Below are positions 46,394-54,962 of a stretch of 64,000 nucleotides of DNA, piece after piece. The stretch lies in NCBI RefSeq assembly GCF_028649595.1, contig NZ_JAQSLK010000002.1, forward strand, positions 62,001 to 126,000, given 5' to 3'. This DNA is from Campylobacter magnus (lineage in GTDB: Bacteria > Campylobacterota > Campylobacteria > Campylobacterales > Campylobacteraceae). How positions within the stretch are numbered: position 1 is the stretch's first letter; each line of letters opens with the position of its first letter. The notes under the pieces are model-generated. The model was given only the letters and a program-made list of their open reading frames with translations. It was not told the origin of the DNA and searched no databases. A program made the translations under genes and the position numbers.

Positions 46394-46473
46394 TTTTCTG
46401 CCATTTTTTGAAAGTTTTTGTAAAAAACAAAGGCAAAAGTTAGCACCAAAGCTAAGAAAATAAGCTCTCTCAT
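46390..46473 (-). CDS. 27-aa single-segment membrane peptide
   Basis: Starts at ATG 46473 behind AAAGGAAAACA and reads MRELIFLALVLTFAFVFYKN then a short basic tail, ending TGA that overlaps the next ATG. One membrane helix. Coupled stop/start and a good ribosome site support a real microprotein, perhaps a partner of the 75-aa membrane protein. Confidence 0.6.
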   Translation of the reverse strand: MRELIFLALVLTFAFVFYKNFQKMAEK

Positions 46474-46649
46474 TGTTTTCCTTTATTTGAAAATTTAAGC
46501 GATTGTAGCATAATTTTACTTTGATTATTTTATTTGGCGGCTAGAAAATTCTAGAATTCCCTAGGAATTCCCTAGGAATTCATAGGAATTCATAAAAATT
46601 TTAGGGCAATTTTGCTACTCTTTGTGCCTAAAAAACTAAAAGTTAAAAA

Positions 46650-47450
46650 ATGAAAGAAAAAATAAAAAAATACGCAGCGCAAGTCATCTCCACGATAAAT
46701 GATAAAAGCCTTTATCACTACGCAGCTAGTCTTAGTTTTCATAGTGTGCTTGCACTTATTCCTTTTTTGTTTATTTCGCTCTCGCTGTTTTTCCAGCTAC
46801 CAAGCTTTAAAGAACACTCGCTAGCTATCCAAAACTTCATTGCTAGCTCGCTTTTGCCAACAAATGCAGAGCAATTTAGCAACTATTTAGAGAGCTTTTT
46901 GAGCAATAGCTCTCATCTAGGGCTTATGGGTGTGATTGCGATGATTTTTACTACTGTGATGTTTTTTACTGATTTTGAGTATGTTATTACAAGGCTTTCA
47001 GCAACGAAGCCTAGAAGCTTTTTTATGCGACTTAGTATTTTTTGGACTTTGCTTACGCTGATGCCCTTAGGGCTTGCTTTTAGCTTGTGGCTTTCAACCT
47101 TTTTAAATGATTTTATAAAACAGCTTGATATGGGGATAAACTTCTTTGAGATTTTGCCTTATATTATTATTTGGGCGATATTTGGCATCACTTATGGAGT
47201 GTGTATAAACCGCAAATTGCTAATAAAAGATATTTTTTTAAGCTCGTTTTTAGCATCAATTGTCTGGAATATCTCAAAACTGCTGTTTGTAAGCTATGCA
47301 TTTTACAACAAAAACTACACTAGCATTTATGGTTCTATGTCTATTTTGCTATTTTTCTTTTTGTGGCTGTATGTCTCGTGGATAGTGTTTTTGTTTGGGT
47401 TAAAATTTTTGATTAAATTAAGTGAGGTACATGATGAGCAAGGGGTTTAA
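46650..47450 (+). CDS. YihY/BrkB-family inner-membrane protein
   Basis: 266 aa with six hydrophobic segments and the family opening YHYAASLSFHSVLALIPFLF and later SIYGSMSILLFFFLWLYVSW. Once misnamed RNase BN; its true role is unknown. Overlaps murI by about 20 bases. Confidence 0.88.
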   Translation: MKEKIKKYAAQVISTINDKSLYHYAASLSFHSVLALIPFLFISLSLFFQLPSFKEHSLAIQNFIASSLLPTNAEQFSNYLESFLSNSSHLGLMGVIAMIFTTVMFFTDFEYVITRLSATKPRSFFMRLSIFWTLLTLMPLGLAFSLWLSTFLNDFIKQLDMGINFFEILPYIIIWAIFGITYGVCINRKLLIKDIFLSSFLASIVWNISKLLFVSYAFYNKNYTSIYGSMSILLFFFLWLYVSWIVFLFGLKFLIKLSEVHDEQGV

Positions 47451-48219
47451 AATCGGCTTTTTTGATAGTGGTGTAGGCGGGCTAAATGTGCTTTATGAAG
47501 CCTTTTTGTGCCTGCCAAAAAACACTAGCTTTGTTTATTATGCCGACCATGACAATGTCCCTTATGGAAATAAAAGCAGTGGAGAGATAAAAAACTTATT
47601 ATTTCATGCTTTGCGCTTTTTAAAGCTAGAAGGCTGTGATGCTATAGTAATAGCTTGTAACACCGCTAGTAGCGTGGCTAATAAAGAGTTTCGTGCTAGT
47701 TTTGGCGTGCCGATAATAGCGATGGAACCAGCCATAAAACCAGCCATCGTAAACTACCCTGAATCTAGAATTCTCATTACCGCCACGCAAGCAACGATAA
47801 TAGGTGAAAAGCTAAAAAATCTGCTTGATAGCCTAAATGCTAAAAACTGCGATTTGATGGCTTTGCCAAGACTTGTTTCTTATGCTCAAGCAGGAGATTT
47901 TCGCTCGGCTGGAGGATATCTTTCTACCATAGGGCTATATAAATATGATGTCGTGGTGCTAGGGTGTACGCATTTTAACTACTTTAAAAAAGAGATGAAA
48001 TTAGCAAATCTAGGGCTTGATTTTGTTGATGGCAACTTTGGCACTATCCGCCACCTAGCGCACACTATTGGTGTAGATCTAGGCAAAAACAAAGCAGATA
48101 TAGCAGAGCTTATGAAAAAAACTAAGTTTTTCATCTCAAATCTAGAAATCACGCCTAGCGAAATTCCGCTATTTGAAAAGTGCCTAGCTCGCGCTAAAAT
48201 GAGCAGGTCAATTAAATAA
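47431..48219 (+). CDS. murI: Glutamate racemase
   Basis: Makes D-glutamate for peptidoglycan. Motifs GFFDSGVGGLNVLYE, the catalytic Cys in IACNTASSVAN and second Cys in VLGCTHFNYF. Start chosen at ATG 47431 (or 47434) after AAGTGAGGT; the GTG at 47422 would be the site itself. A palindrome half (TCTAGAATTCTC, near 47763) codes SRILI in frame. About 263 aa. Confidence 0.92.
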   Translation: MMSKGFKIGFFDSGVGGLNVLYEAFLCLPKNTSFVYYADHDNVPYGNKSSGEIKNLLFHALRFLKLEGCDAIVIACNTASSVANKEFRASFGVPIIAMEPAIKPAIVNYPESRILITATQATIIGEKLKNLLDSLNAKNCDLMALPRLVSYAQAGDFRSAGGYLSTIGLYKYDVVVLGCTHFNYFKKEMKLANLGLDFVDGNFGTIRHLAHTIGVDLGKNKADIAELMKKTKFFISNLEITPSEIPLFEKCLARAKMSRSIK

Positions 48220-48301
48220 GAATTCTAGAATTTCTAGAAATTTTGCTATAATTTTGGCAATTTAGGCTTGGGTCCAAGCATTTTTAAAAATGGATAAAAA
48301 T

Positions 48302-48631
48302 ATGAAATCACTAATTTATTTAAACGAGCTAAGGGCTGGTTCTGGCGAGGTTGGAGAGGCACTGCTAGCAAAGTTTTTGCTAGCTTTTTTGCAAGCTGAA
48401 AATAAGCCTGAGTATATAATCTGCGTAAATGAAGCCGTGCGACTAAGCACTGAGCGAGGCAGAGTGGGATATGCTGCGCTAAAAGAGCTAGAACATGCAG
48501 GGCTAAAGGTGCTAAGCTGTGGAACTTGCTTAGAGGCTTACAAACTAACTGATAAACTAAGCATAGGTGTTATCTCAAACGCTGTAGAAATCGCAAATTT
48601 GCTAAGCTCGCATAAGCAAATAACGCTATGA
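48302..48631 (+). CDS. yedF: YedF-like sulfurtransferase-like selenium metabolism protein
   Basis: 109-aa protein of the selenium-associated YedF type: LAKFLLAFL, PEYIICVNEAVRLSTE, LKVLSCGTCLEAYKL with paired Cys. ATG 48302 is chosen since GGATAAAAAT stands before it; an earlier ATG (48290) overlaps that site. It overlaps selD by ATGA. A perfect GCTTGG-GT-CCAAGC hairpin lies at 48267-48280 in its leader. Role in selenium trafficking is inferred from coupling to selD. Confidence 0.82.
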   Translation: MKSLIYLNELRAGSGEVGEALLAKFLLAFLQAENKPEYIICVNEAVRLSTERGRVGYAALKELEHAGLKVLSCGTCLEAYKLTDKLSIGVISNAVEIANLLSSHKQITL

Positions 48632-49662
48632 AATACCAAAATAAAGAGCTGATGAAATACGCGCGCTGCGCTGGCTGAGCTGCTAAGATAGGTCCGGGGG
48701 ATCTAAACAATATGTTAGCAGAGCTCAGCTTGACTGATGAGCGTGTGATTAGCGGCGCGAATACTAGCGAGGATGCTGGAGTTTTCGTGCTTGATGAGAG
48801 TAGGGCACTAGTGCAGACCTTAGATTTTATCACGCCTATTGTAGATGATCCATTTATCTTTGGGGCTATTGCGGCCGCAAATTCTCTAAGCGATGTTTTT
48901 GCTATGGGCGGCGAGGCGCTTAGTGCTATGAATATCATTAGCTTTGATGAGGGGCATTTTGGAGCTGAGGTTTTTAGTGAGATTTTAGCTGGTGGGGCTA
49001 GCAAGGTGCGTGAGTGCGGAGCTGCACTAGTTGGTGGACATAGCGTGAGGGGTGCGGAGCTTTTTTATGGGCTTAGTGTGACTGGCGTGGTTCATCCAAA
49101 GAGCTTTTGGGCAAATAACACAGCAAGAGTTGGCGACGTGCTAATCCTTACAAAGCCGCTTGGTTCTGGTGTGCTTAGCACTGCGCTAAAAAACGGCGCT
49201 TTAAGTGATGAGCTGCGTGATGAGATGATAGAGCAAATGTGCACTTTAAATCTATACGCTATGCGTGCTATGCGTGATTTTAGCGTGGGGGCGTGCACGG
49301 ATGTTACTGGATTTGGCTTACTTGGGCATATGAGTGAGATGTTAAATCCTAGCATTAGTTTTGAGCTTAGCTTGGATGCTGTGCCTTTGATGCGTGGTCT
49401 AAAAGAGATGATAGCGCAGGGCTTCGTGCCTGGTGGAACTAGCGCAAATGAGAGTTTTGCTAGCGCTTTTGTAGAAAATGCTAGCAAGGGTGACATAACA
49501 GCATTTTATGATGCGCAGACCTCTGGTGGATTGCTCTTGGCTTTGCCTAATAAAGAGGCAAATGCGGCGCTAAGGGCTTTAAAAGACGCTGGCTGTGAGT
49601 ATGCTAGTATTATAGCGCAGGTTCTACCAAGGGCTAAATCAGCGCCTATAAAAATCATATAA
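48628..49662 (+). CDS. selD: Selenide, water dikinase, itself a selenoprotein
   Basis: Makes selenophosphate for selenocysteine synthesis. Starting at ATG 48628 (overlapping the yedF stop), codon 17 is TGA (48676-48678) in CAG-U-AAKIGPGDL, the exact site of the catalytic Cys/Sec, with K20 three residues on. The remaining frame is full length: VQTLDFITPIVDDP, FAMGGEALSAMN, GGHSVRG, TDVTGFGLLGH and TSGGLLLALP. 344 aa. A conventional caller would start at 48712 and lose the active site. Confidence 0.94.
48676..48704 (+). promoter_or_regulatory. selD UGA codon and candidate SECIS hairpin
   Basis: UGA at 48676-48678; AGAT (48686-48689) and ATCT (48701-48704) enclose AGGTCCGGGGG, giving a short stem with a GGUCC in the loop, similar to the GGUCU loop of known bacterial SECIS elements. 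Short stem, so moderate confidence. Confidence 0.5.
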
Positions 49663-49756
49663 GCGAATTTTAGAGAATTTTTAGTAAGTTTTAAGTTTTG
49701 AAATCTTGTTTTTAGGGTGAATTTTAAAAAATTTTGCTAGAATTGCGGTTTTAGTT

Positions 49757-50105
49757 TCTAGGAATTCTAGAATTTAGCTTAGGAATTCTAGAATTCCTAG
49801 AATTTGTTTTAGGAATTTTAGATTTTGTTCTGGGAATTCCTAGAATTTCTCTTAGGAATTTTAGAATTCCCTACTATGTCATCCTCGGGCTTGACCAGAG
49901 GATCTCTATATGGAATTCTAAAATTCCTTTGTTTTTCTAGGGGTTAGGGGGTTTCTTTTTAGGAATTTTAGATTAGGAATTTTAGAATTCCCTCTCATCC
50001 CCTATCCCCTTTAGGGGATCTCTATATGGAATTCTAAATTTATTTGTGATGTCATCCCCCGGTCAAGCCGGGGGATGACATAAAACTTAGGAATTCTAGA
50101 ATTCC
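49757..50105. repeat. Palindrome and REP-like block ahead of the selenocysteine tRNA
   Basis: The 454-base gap 49663-50116 holds perfect GGAATTCTAGAATTCC at 49782-49797 and 50090-50105, about ten variants, and REP-like arms (ATCCTCGGGCTTGACC near 49879; CATCCCCCGGTCAAGCCGG near 50053, a perfect hairpin with its partner) ending in GATCTCTATATGGAATTCTA. No protein gene is visible. Confidence 0.85.
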
Positions 50106-50116
50106 TAGCTATTTTT

Positions 50117-50214
50117 GGAGGGTAAAGCTATCTGGTGATACTCACGGACTTCAAATCCGCTGGCGGGGTGGTTGACCATCTCGCGGGGAGTTCGATTCTC
50201 TCACTCTCTCGCCA
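50117..50214 (+). tRNA. selC: tRNA-Sec (anticodon TCA)
   Basis: Long-variable-arm tRNA with GGACTTCAAATCC anticodon arm (TCA reads UGA), a nine-pair variable stem (GCGGGGTGG/CCATCTCGC), T arm GGGAGTTCGATTCTCTC and encoded CCA (50212-50214). It is what FdhA and SelD need. The acceptor pairing is imperfect: only about five pairs are clear (GAGGG with CTCTC), so the exact 5' end is uncertain by a base or two. The integrase gene of the mobile element begins 195 bases downstream. Confidence 0.88.
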
Positions 50215-50409
50215 AAGTAACTTTTTTAATTATTTTTTAATTAGCTTTCAATTTGTAAAAATTGTTTTTAATTATGAAAATATCGCTATTTCAGTTGTTT
50301 TTAATTATCCATTTTTTATACTTTGATATGAAATTGATTTGTTTGCATTGGGTATTTTATTAGGTATCTTTTGGGAACATTAGGTATTTTTTCAAAAAAA
50401 AGGATAAAT

Positions 50410-51678
50410 ATGGGTAAAGTAGCAAAAGTTTTCTTGCAGGATAAAGATCTAAGAAATTTAACACCAAAAGAAAAAATGTATCTTAGAGCTGTGGGCAGTC
50501 CAAAAGAGCTCTATGTAAAAGTCTATCCTAGTGGAATTAAAACTTTCGTTTTAAAAGTAAATGCTAAGTATTTGAAAATCAAAGAATTTAGAGCTGGATT
50601 GTATAGTGTAGCTGAAGCAAGAAAAGAAGCTTTAGAGCTTTTAAAAAAGATCGAAACTGGAGTTAGTGTTGGAAATCTCTTTGGAAAATCTAAAAAATAT
50701 CAATATGGCAATTTATTCAAGCTATATTTGGAACAAAAGAAAAGACAAGTTACAAGCTCAGAATATTTAAGAAGCATAGAAAATACACATAAAAAATATA
50801 TTTTGCCAAGCTTTGAAAACCGAGATATCAAGACGATAAAATATAGCGAAATTTTAGAAATTTTAAATGCTATATTCATCCCAAAAAATCATAATATGCC
50901 AAGAATAGAGACTATCCATAAGCTGATTGACAATATAAATGGAGTTTTTAAGCTGGCACAAAAAGATAGATATATTTCTTTTAACGATATAGCTTTTTTA
51001 CACCAAGAATTCCCTACAAGAGAAAAATTTAATAAGTTTAATGGTCTAGATGGCAGATATAAAGCTATCACTAATATAGATCTACTAAAAGATTTCCTGC
51101 TAGACTTAAAGCTTTGTGGTAATATTGATTTACAAACCAAAAGAGCTATTTATTTACAGATACTCACAGCAAACCGCCCTTTTAATACAGTTAGTGCAAA
51201 GTGGAGTTATATTGATTTTGATGAAGGAGTTTGGAATATTCCATTTTATGAAATGAAAACAAGAGTAGCACATAAGGTAGCTCTTAGCTCTTATGCTATT
51301 AAAATACTAAAAGAACAATATCTTTTTAGCAAAAACTCTACTTTTGTGTTTCCATCTTTTAGGGAAACAAAAAGTGGACATTTAAATAGAGATAGCATAG
51401 GTAAAGCTATTAGAACCAGCTTGTCTAAGGGGAAATATGTTGGATTGGCTACCAGCCACGGATTTCGTGCTACTTTTAAGACGATTTGTTCTACACACGA
51501 AGCCGAGCTTTTAAAAATAGGTATAGGCGAAAAAGTAATTGAAGAGTGCTTGGCGCATAAAGAAAGCAATGAAATAATCTATTCGTATGAAAGAGCAAAA
51601 GCAACGCTGGAACAAAAAATAAAACTTATGCAGTGGTATGGAGATTTTTTGAATAAAATTTGTGCTTTTTTTGAGTAA
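50410..51678 (+). CDS. int: Tyrosine recombinase (P4-type integrase)
   Basis: Integrates and excises the element at the adjacent tRNA-Sec gene. N-terminal arm-binding domain (LYVKVYPSGIKTFVLKV), core-binding region, and catalytic residues R256 (TANRPFN), H350 and R353 (SHGFR), H383 (LAHKES) and Y393 (YSYERAKA), followed by LMQWYGDFL as in P4-type enzymes. ATG 50410 follows AAAAAGGATAAAT; an upstream TTG is not needed. 422 aa. Confidence 0.94.
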   Translation: MGKVAKVFLQDKDLRNLTPKEKMYLRAVGSPKELYVKVYPSGIKTFVLKVNAKYLKIKEFRAGLYSVAEARKEALELLKKIETGVSVGNLFGKSKKYQYGNLFKLYLEQKKRQVTSSEYLRSIENTHKKYILPSFENRDIKTIKYSEILEILNAIFIPKNHNMPRIETIHKLIDNINGVFKLAQKDRYISFNDIAFLHQEFPTREKFNKFNGLDGRYKAITNIDLLKDFLLDLKLCGNIDLQTKRAIYLQILTANRPFNTVSAKWSYIDFDEGVWNIPFYEMKTRVAHKVALSSYAIKILKEQYLFSKNSTFVFPSFRETKSGHLNRDSIGKAIRTSLSKGKYVGLATSHGFRATFKTICSTHEAELLKIGIGEKVIEECLAHKESNEIIYSYERAKATLEQKIKLMQWYGDFLNKICAFFE

Positions 51679-51880
51679 AATTTAACTTTTTAATTTTGTA
51701 AAGCCAAAAAGTCCAAAATCCATTTTCATAGGACAAGCTAAAACATTGATTTTATAATGATTTAAATATATAGTATTTTTAATTTTTTAGCTATATGTGG
51801 GTGTAGTAAATTTTTCAAGCCTTTAAACAATGAAATAGTAAAGTCGTTTTAAAAAAAATTAACAAAAATAAGCAAATTTT

Positions 51881-51896
51881 TTGTCCGCTAGGACAA
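51881..51896. promoter_or_regulatory. TTGTCC-N4-GGACAA inverted repeat
   Basis: Perfect six-base arms around GCTA, with related TTGTCC in both downstream 72-base repeats and AGGACAA at 51,729. Candidate operator or integrase/excisionase arm site in the 650-base gap after int. Confidence 0.5.
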
Positions 51897-51994
51897 ATCA
51901 TATAATTTTTTATAGGTATTAAATGATGATATAATAATCATTTGAAGGTATTTCATAATTTTTATAACTCAAAATCATAGAAAAAAGTAGGAGT

Positions 51995-52163
51995 AAATGC
52001 TTATATATTCATTATTTGAAGTCATTTTGCTAGTTGTCCCACTTGGATTTTTTTAAAAATACTATGAAATGCTTATATATTCATTATTTGAAGTCATTTT
52101 GCTAGTTGTCCCACTTGGATTTTTTTAAAAAATACTTTGTAATGTTCTTATATTCATTATTTG
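51995..52163. repeat. Two 72-base direct repeats plus a partial third
   Basis: The unit starts AAATGCTTATATATTCATTA and contains GCTAGTTGTCCCACTTGGA; copies begin at 51995 and 52067 and are nearly identical; a shorter copy (TTATATTCATTATTTG) begins near 52146. The rest of the gap 51679-52330 is AT-rich with ATCATTTGAAGG-like fragments and no gene. Iterons of a replication origin, integrase arm sites or operators are all possible. Confidence 0.8.
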
Positions 52164-52330
52164 TGGGTCTAGTCACTCTTTTAGCTTGGACAAAATTTTT
52201 CAAATAAAATTAGCATTTTTAAACTTCTCTTTTTGGTGTAAAAAAAAGAAAATAAAAAGGGAGTTTTTAGTATAATCTTCTACATAAATGTAGTTTTTCG
52301 ATAACAGAATAATATAAAAAAGGGTAACTG

Positions 52331-52747
52331 ATGATGACAGATCAGCAAAAAATCATCATTGATGAAGAGCTAAAAAAAATAGGGGCAAAGCTGGATAACT
52401 ATGATGATTTTATAGAATATTGTAAAAATCGTGGTATGTTTGGTGATGATGTGCCTTTTTATAATAGGGTGGTTTTTACACGCCCAAATATAAGGAAACT
52501 TTATAAAGAGTTTAGAAGTCCTATAAAACAAGCCTCTAAGCTTTTAGGGTTAACTTATAAAGAGTTGGGAGAACAAATAGGTTACACTGAGGCTGCCTTG
52601 ATAACTGCTGTTATGAAAGGCAAGATAAGTAATCCTATGCTTAAATCTATAGAACTTTTATTGGAAAATCACAATTTGAGGGAAGAAAGAAAAAGAGATA
52701 ATACACTTTTTAATGATACAATAAAAAAGATTTTACAGGATAACTAA
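52331..52747 (+). CDS. Helix-turn-helix protein, element family member 1
   Basis: 138 aa. N-terminal conserved segment (IIDEELKKIGAKLDNYDDFI, EYCKNRGMFGDD) then a probable HTH (LLGLTYKELGEQIGYTEAAL, TAVMKGKISNPM) and a basic tail. Closely similar to the next gene and, over the HTH, to the protein at 54,963. Likely a DNA-binding regulator of the element; family otherwise unrecognised. Confidence 0.7.
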   Translation: MMTDQQKIIIDEELKKIGAKLDNYDDFIEYCKNRGMFGDDVPFYNRVVFTRPNIRKLYKEFRSPIKQASKLLGLTYKELGEQIGYTEAALITAVMKGKISNPMLKSIELLLENHNLREERKRDNTLFNDTIKKILQDN

Positions 52748-52835
52748 ATAACAAAAACATTTATTTTCTATCTTTCAGTTAAAATTAAGAAATATTCTTT
52801 TATAATTCGCCTGAGCTTAAAAACAGGAGGCGAAT

Positions 52836-53276
52836 ATGCGAAGAAAAATATCTACAATTCAAATTCAGTGCGAAAATCCAAAAACTATAATTGATGAAGA
52901 ACTAAAAAAACTTGATGCTAATCTTGGAGATAACTACGATCATTTTATAGAATATTGTAAAAATCGTGGACTATTTGGCAATGATACACCTTACAGATCA
53001 ATAGGATTTTTTTCTAGAGAAAACATAAGAAAGTTATACAAAGAGTTTAGAAACCCTGTTAAACAAGTCTCAGCACTTTTAGGTCTTACTTACAAAGAAC
53101 TTGGAAAACAAATAGGCTATACTGGTATGGCATTAACTAATGCTGTTGTGCGTGGTGAATTAAGTGTTCCTATGCAAAAAGCTCTAGAGCTTTTTTTAAA
53201 AAATTATGATTTAAAAAAAGAGATTGAAAAACAAAAAATTGTTTTTAATTTAGCTATTAAAGCTATGAGTAGCTAA
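52836..53276 (+). CDS. Helix-turn-helix protein, element family member 2
   Basis: 146-aa paralogue of the preceding gene: IIDEELKKLDANLGDNYDHF, EYCKNRGLFGND and the HTH LLGLTYKELGKQIGYTGMAL. Preceded by an AACAGGAGGCGAAT site. Tandem duplication followed by divergence is the simplest reading. Confidence 0.7.
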   Translation: MRRKISTIQIQCENPKTIIDEELKKLDANLGDNYDHFIEYCKNRGLFGNDTPYRSIGFFSRENIRKLYKEFRNPVKQVSALLGLTYKELGKQIGYTGMALTNAVVRGELSVPMQKALELFLKNYDLKKEIEKQKIVFNLAIKAMSS

Positions 53277-53289
53277 AAAAGGAAAAAAG

Positions 53290-53484
53290 ATGGAACAAAT
53301 ATTTAAAGTCAAAAGAAGTAGCGCAAATGCTAGGTGTAAGTGAGATATATTTAGCAAAAATGAGAAATTCTAAATATAACACTGAAAAAGATGGCACTCT
53401 AAAGAAATCATTTTTTATGAGCAAGAAGCAATAGAAAAATGGCTTGAAGCAAAGCAAGTAGAAAGTTTAAAGAAAATAAGTTAG
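53290..53484 (+). pseudogene. Frameshifted small HTH/excisionase-like gene
   Basis: Three frames together give a coherent protein: ATG 53290 (MEQI), then WNKYLKSKEVAQMLGVSEIY and LAKMRNSKYNTEKDGTL in the next frame, then FFYEQEAIEKWLEAKQVESL in the third up to TAG 53482-53484. SKEVAQMLGVS plus a C-terminal WLE is the MerR/AlpA-excisionase pattern. At least two indels disrupt it, unless programmed frameshifting occurs. Confidence 0.65.
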
Positions 53485-53495
53485 TGGAGTTAACT

Positions 53496-53720
53496 ATGGC
53501 TTGGGAATATCCAGCAATCGTAATTGATGGCGAGACAACTATGACAAAAGAGCAAGTTAAAGCTGAATTTGGTTTTTCTTTACAAGCGCAAGCAGAAATG
53601 CGTATGGAGAAAAATAGATTAAATCCTCACAAAAGAATTCCATTTATCAAACAGGGCAAAAGAATTTATTATTTGCGAAGTGAAATCATTAGGTGGCTAA
53701 AAAGTCTAGAAAATAAATAG
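53496..53720 (+). CDS. AlpA/excisionase-like DNA-binding protein
   Basis: 74 aa. MTKEQVKAEFGFSLQAQAEM forms a helix-turn-helix, and RIPFIKQGKRIYYLRSEIIR plus WLKSLENK is the wing and end typical of AlpA-type regulators. ATG 53496 follows GTGGAGTTAACT. Probably replaces or complements the broken gene just upstream in controlling excision. Confidence 0.7.
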   Translation: MAWEYPAIVIDGETTMTKEQVKAEFGFSLQAQAEMRMEKNRLNPHKRIPFIKQGKRIYYLRSEIIRWLKSLENK

Positions 53721-53784
53721 GTGATTTACATTGCTGGCACAATGTAAATCTAGAGCTCCATTATAGAAAGGAGATTTCTTTCAT

Positions 53785-54960
53785 ATGAATATGGGCATTA
53801 TAACAAAAAATATTAAAAAAATCAAGGATAACGAAGCCAAAAGTAGCTTTTTGGATAATTTTGGCTGCCTGCCTCGTGGCTCTCTTACTATGATTTATGC
53901 TGGTGCTTATACTGGCAAAAGCTCGTTTATGACAGCACTAGCTAGGGATATAGTAAAAAATAAAAAAGAAATCTCTTATTATCACATAGATGGCGATAAC
54001 ACACTAGATATAGCGCAAGATCGTGGCATAGATATAATAGAGGATGAGTTTTCTAATTTTCATTATGAAATTGTTACTGACAAACCTAAAAAAGATAGAT
54101 TTGAATTTTTAAAACAAATTACCCAGTGCGATGCTAGCGAGCTTAAAAATTCTCTGATTGTGATTGATAGTGTAAAAGATTTTTTCATTGGCGATATGAC
54201 AAAAGACAAAGATGTAAATCATTTTATGGAGATTTTAAAAGTCATCACAGCCAAAGGTGGCACAGTCGTTATCTTACATCACCAAACAAAGCAAATTGGC
54301 GAAGAAAACAACAAAGCTTGGAAAGGTTCTACAACATTTAACGATAGTGCTGATAATACTTATTATGTCTCATCAATAAAAAAAGAAAGACAAATGATTA
54401 TTAGCTTGGAAGTGATAAAAAAGAGAGCAAATATAGCAAATCAATCATTTGTAATCTACAAAGAAACGCATAAGATTAAAAAACTTGATAAAGATGAGTT
54501 TGCTATTGAATTCCTGAATGATAAAGAACGATACACTATTGAAATAGCAAAAGAAATCATAGATGAACGCTTAAAAATTACTCAAAGTGAATTATCTAGC
54601 GCAGTAAAACAAAGAGCAGATATTGCTGGTGTGTTAATCGTGGGCGATAACAAAAAGTGGAAACTGTTTGATAAATTTAATGGAAAGTTTTGGCGCATAG
54701 ATAATTCAAAAACCGCTACAAAAAAAGTATTTTATCCTATTCTAAGTGAGAATTTCAAAATAGCACAAGAAAAGAAAGAGCAATATCTGCAAAAGCTTAT
54801 AGAGATCAAAAAAAGTGGCAAGTTGCCTATATCTCTTAGCAAACTTGGAAAATCTATACGACCACACCTAAACGCTAAAGAGGTAGAAAAGCTTTTAATA
54901 AACGATATTATGCTTGATGACAAGGGGCAAAATATCGTGGACATCATCACTAAGGATTAA
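53785..54960 (+). CDS. RepA-type/RecA-like AAA ATPase
   Basis: 391 aa. N-terminal RecA-like domain with Walker A AGAYTGKSS at 39-47, Walker B SLIVIDSV (Asp128), and an HHQTKQIG segment, similar to plasmid RepA hexameric helicases and RadA-like ATPases. The C-terminal part from about residue 245 (KERYTIEIAKEIIDERLKIT) is a separate domain that is duplicated in the next gene. Ribosome site AAAGGAG. Probably drives replication or maintenance of the element. Confidence 0.75.
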   Translation: MNMGIITKNIKKIKDNEAKSSFLDNFGCLPRGSLTMIYAGAYTGKSSFMTALARDIVKNKKEISYYHIDGDNTLDIAQDRGIDIIEDEFSNFHYEIVTDKPKKDRFEFLKQITQCDASELKNSLIVIDSVKDFFIGDMTKDKDVNHFMEILKVITAKGGTVVILHHQTKQIGEENNKAWKGSTTFNDSADNTYYVSSIKKERQMIISLEVIKKRANIANQSFVIYKETHKIKKLDKDEFAIEFLNDKERYTIEIAKEIIDERLKITQSELSSAVKQRADIAGVLIVGDNKKWKLFDKFNGKFWRIDNSKTATKKVFYPILSENFKIAQEKKEQYLQKLIEIKKSGKLPISLSKLGKSIRPHLNAKEVEKLLINDIMLDDKGQNIVDIITKD

Positions 54961-54962
54961 AA

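Noticed and set aside
48712-49662. selD starting at ATG 48712
   Set aside because: This drops the catalytic site; the upstream frame with UGA at codon 17 fits the family and is coupled to yedF.
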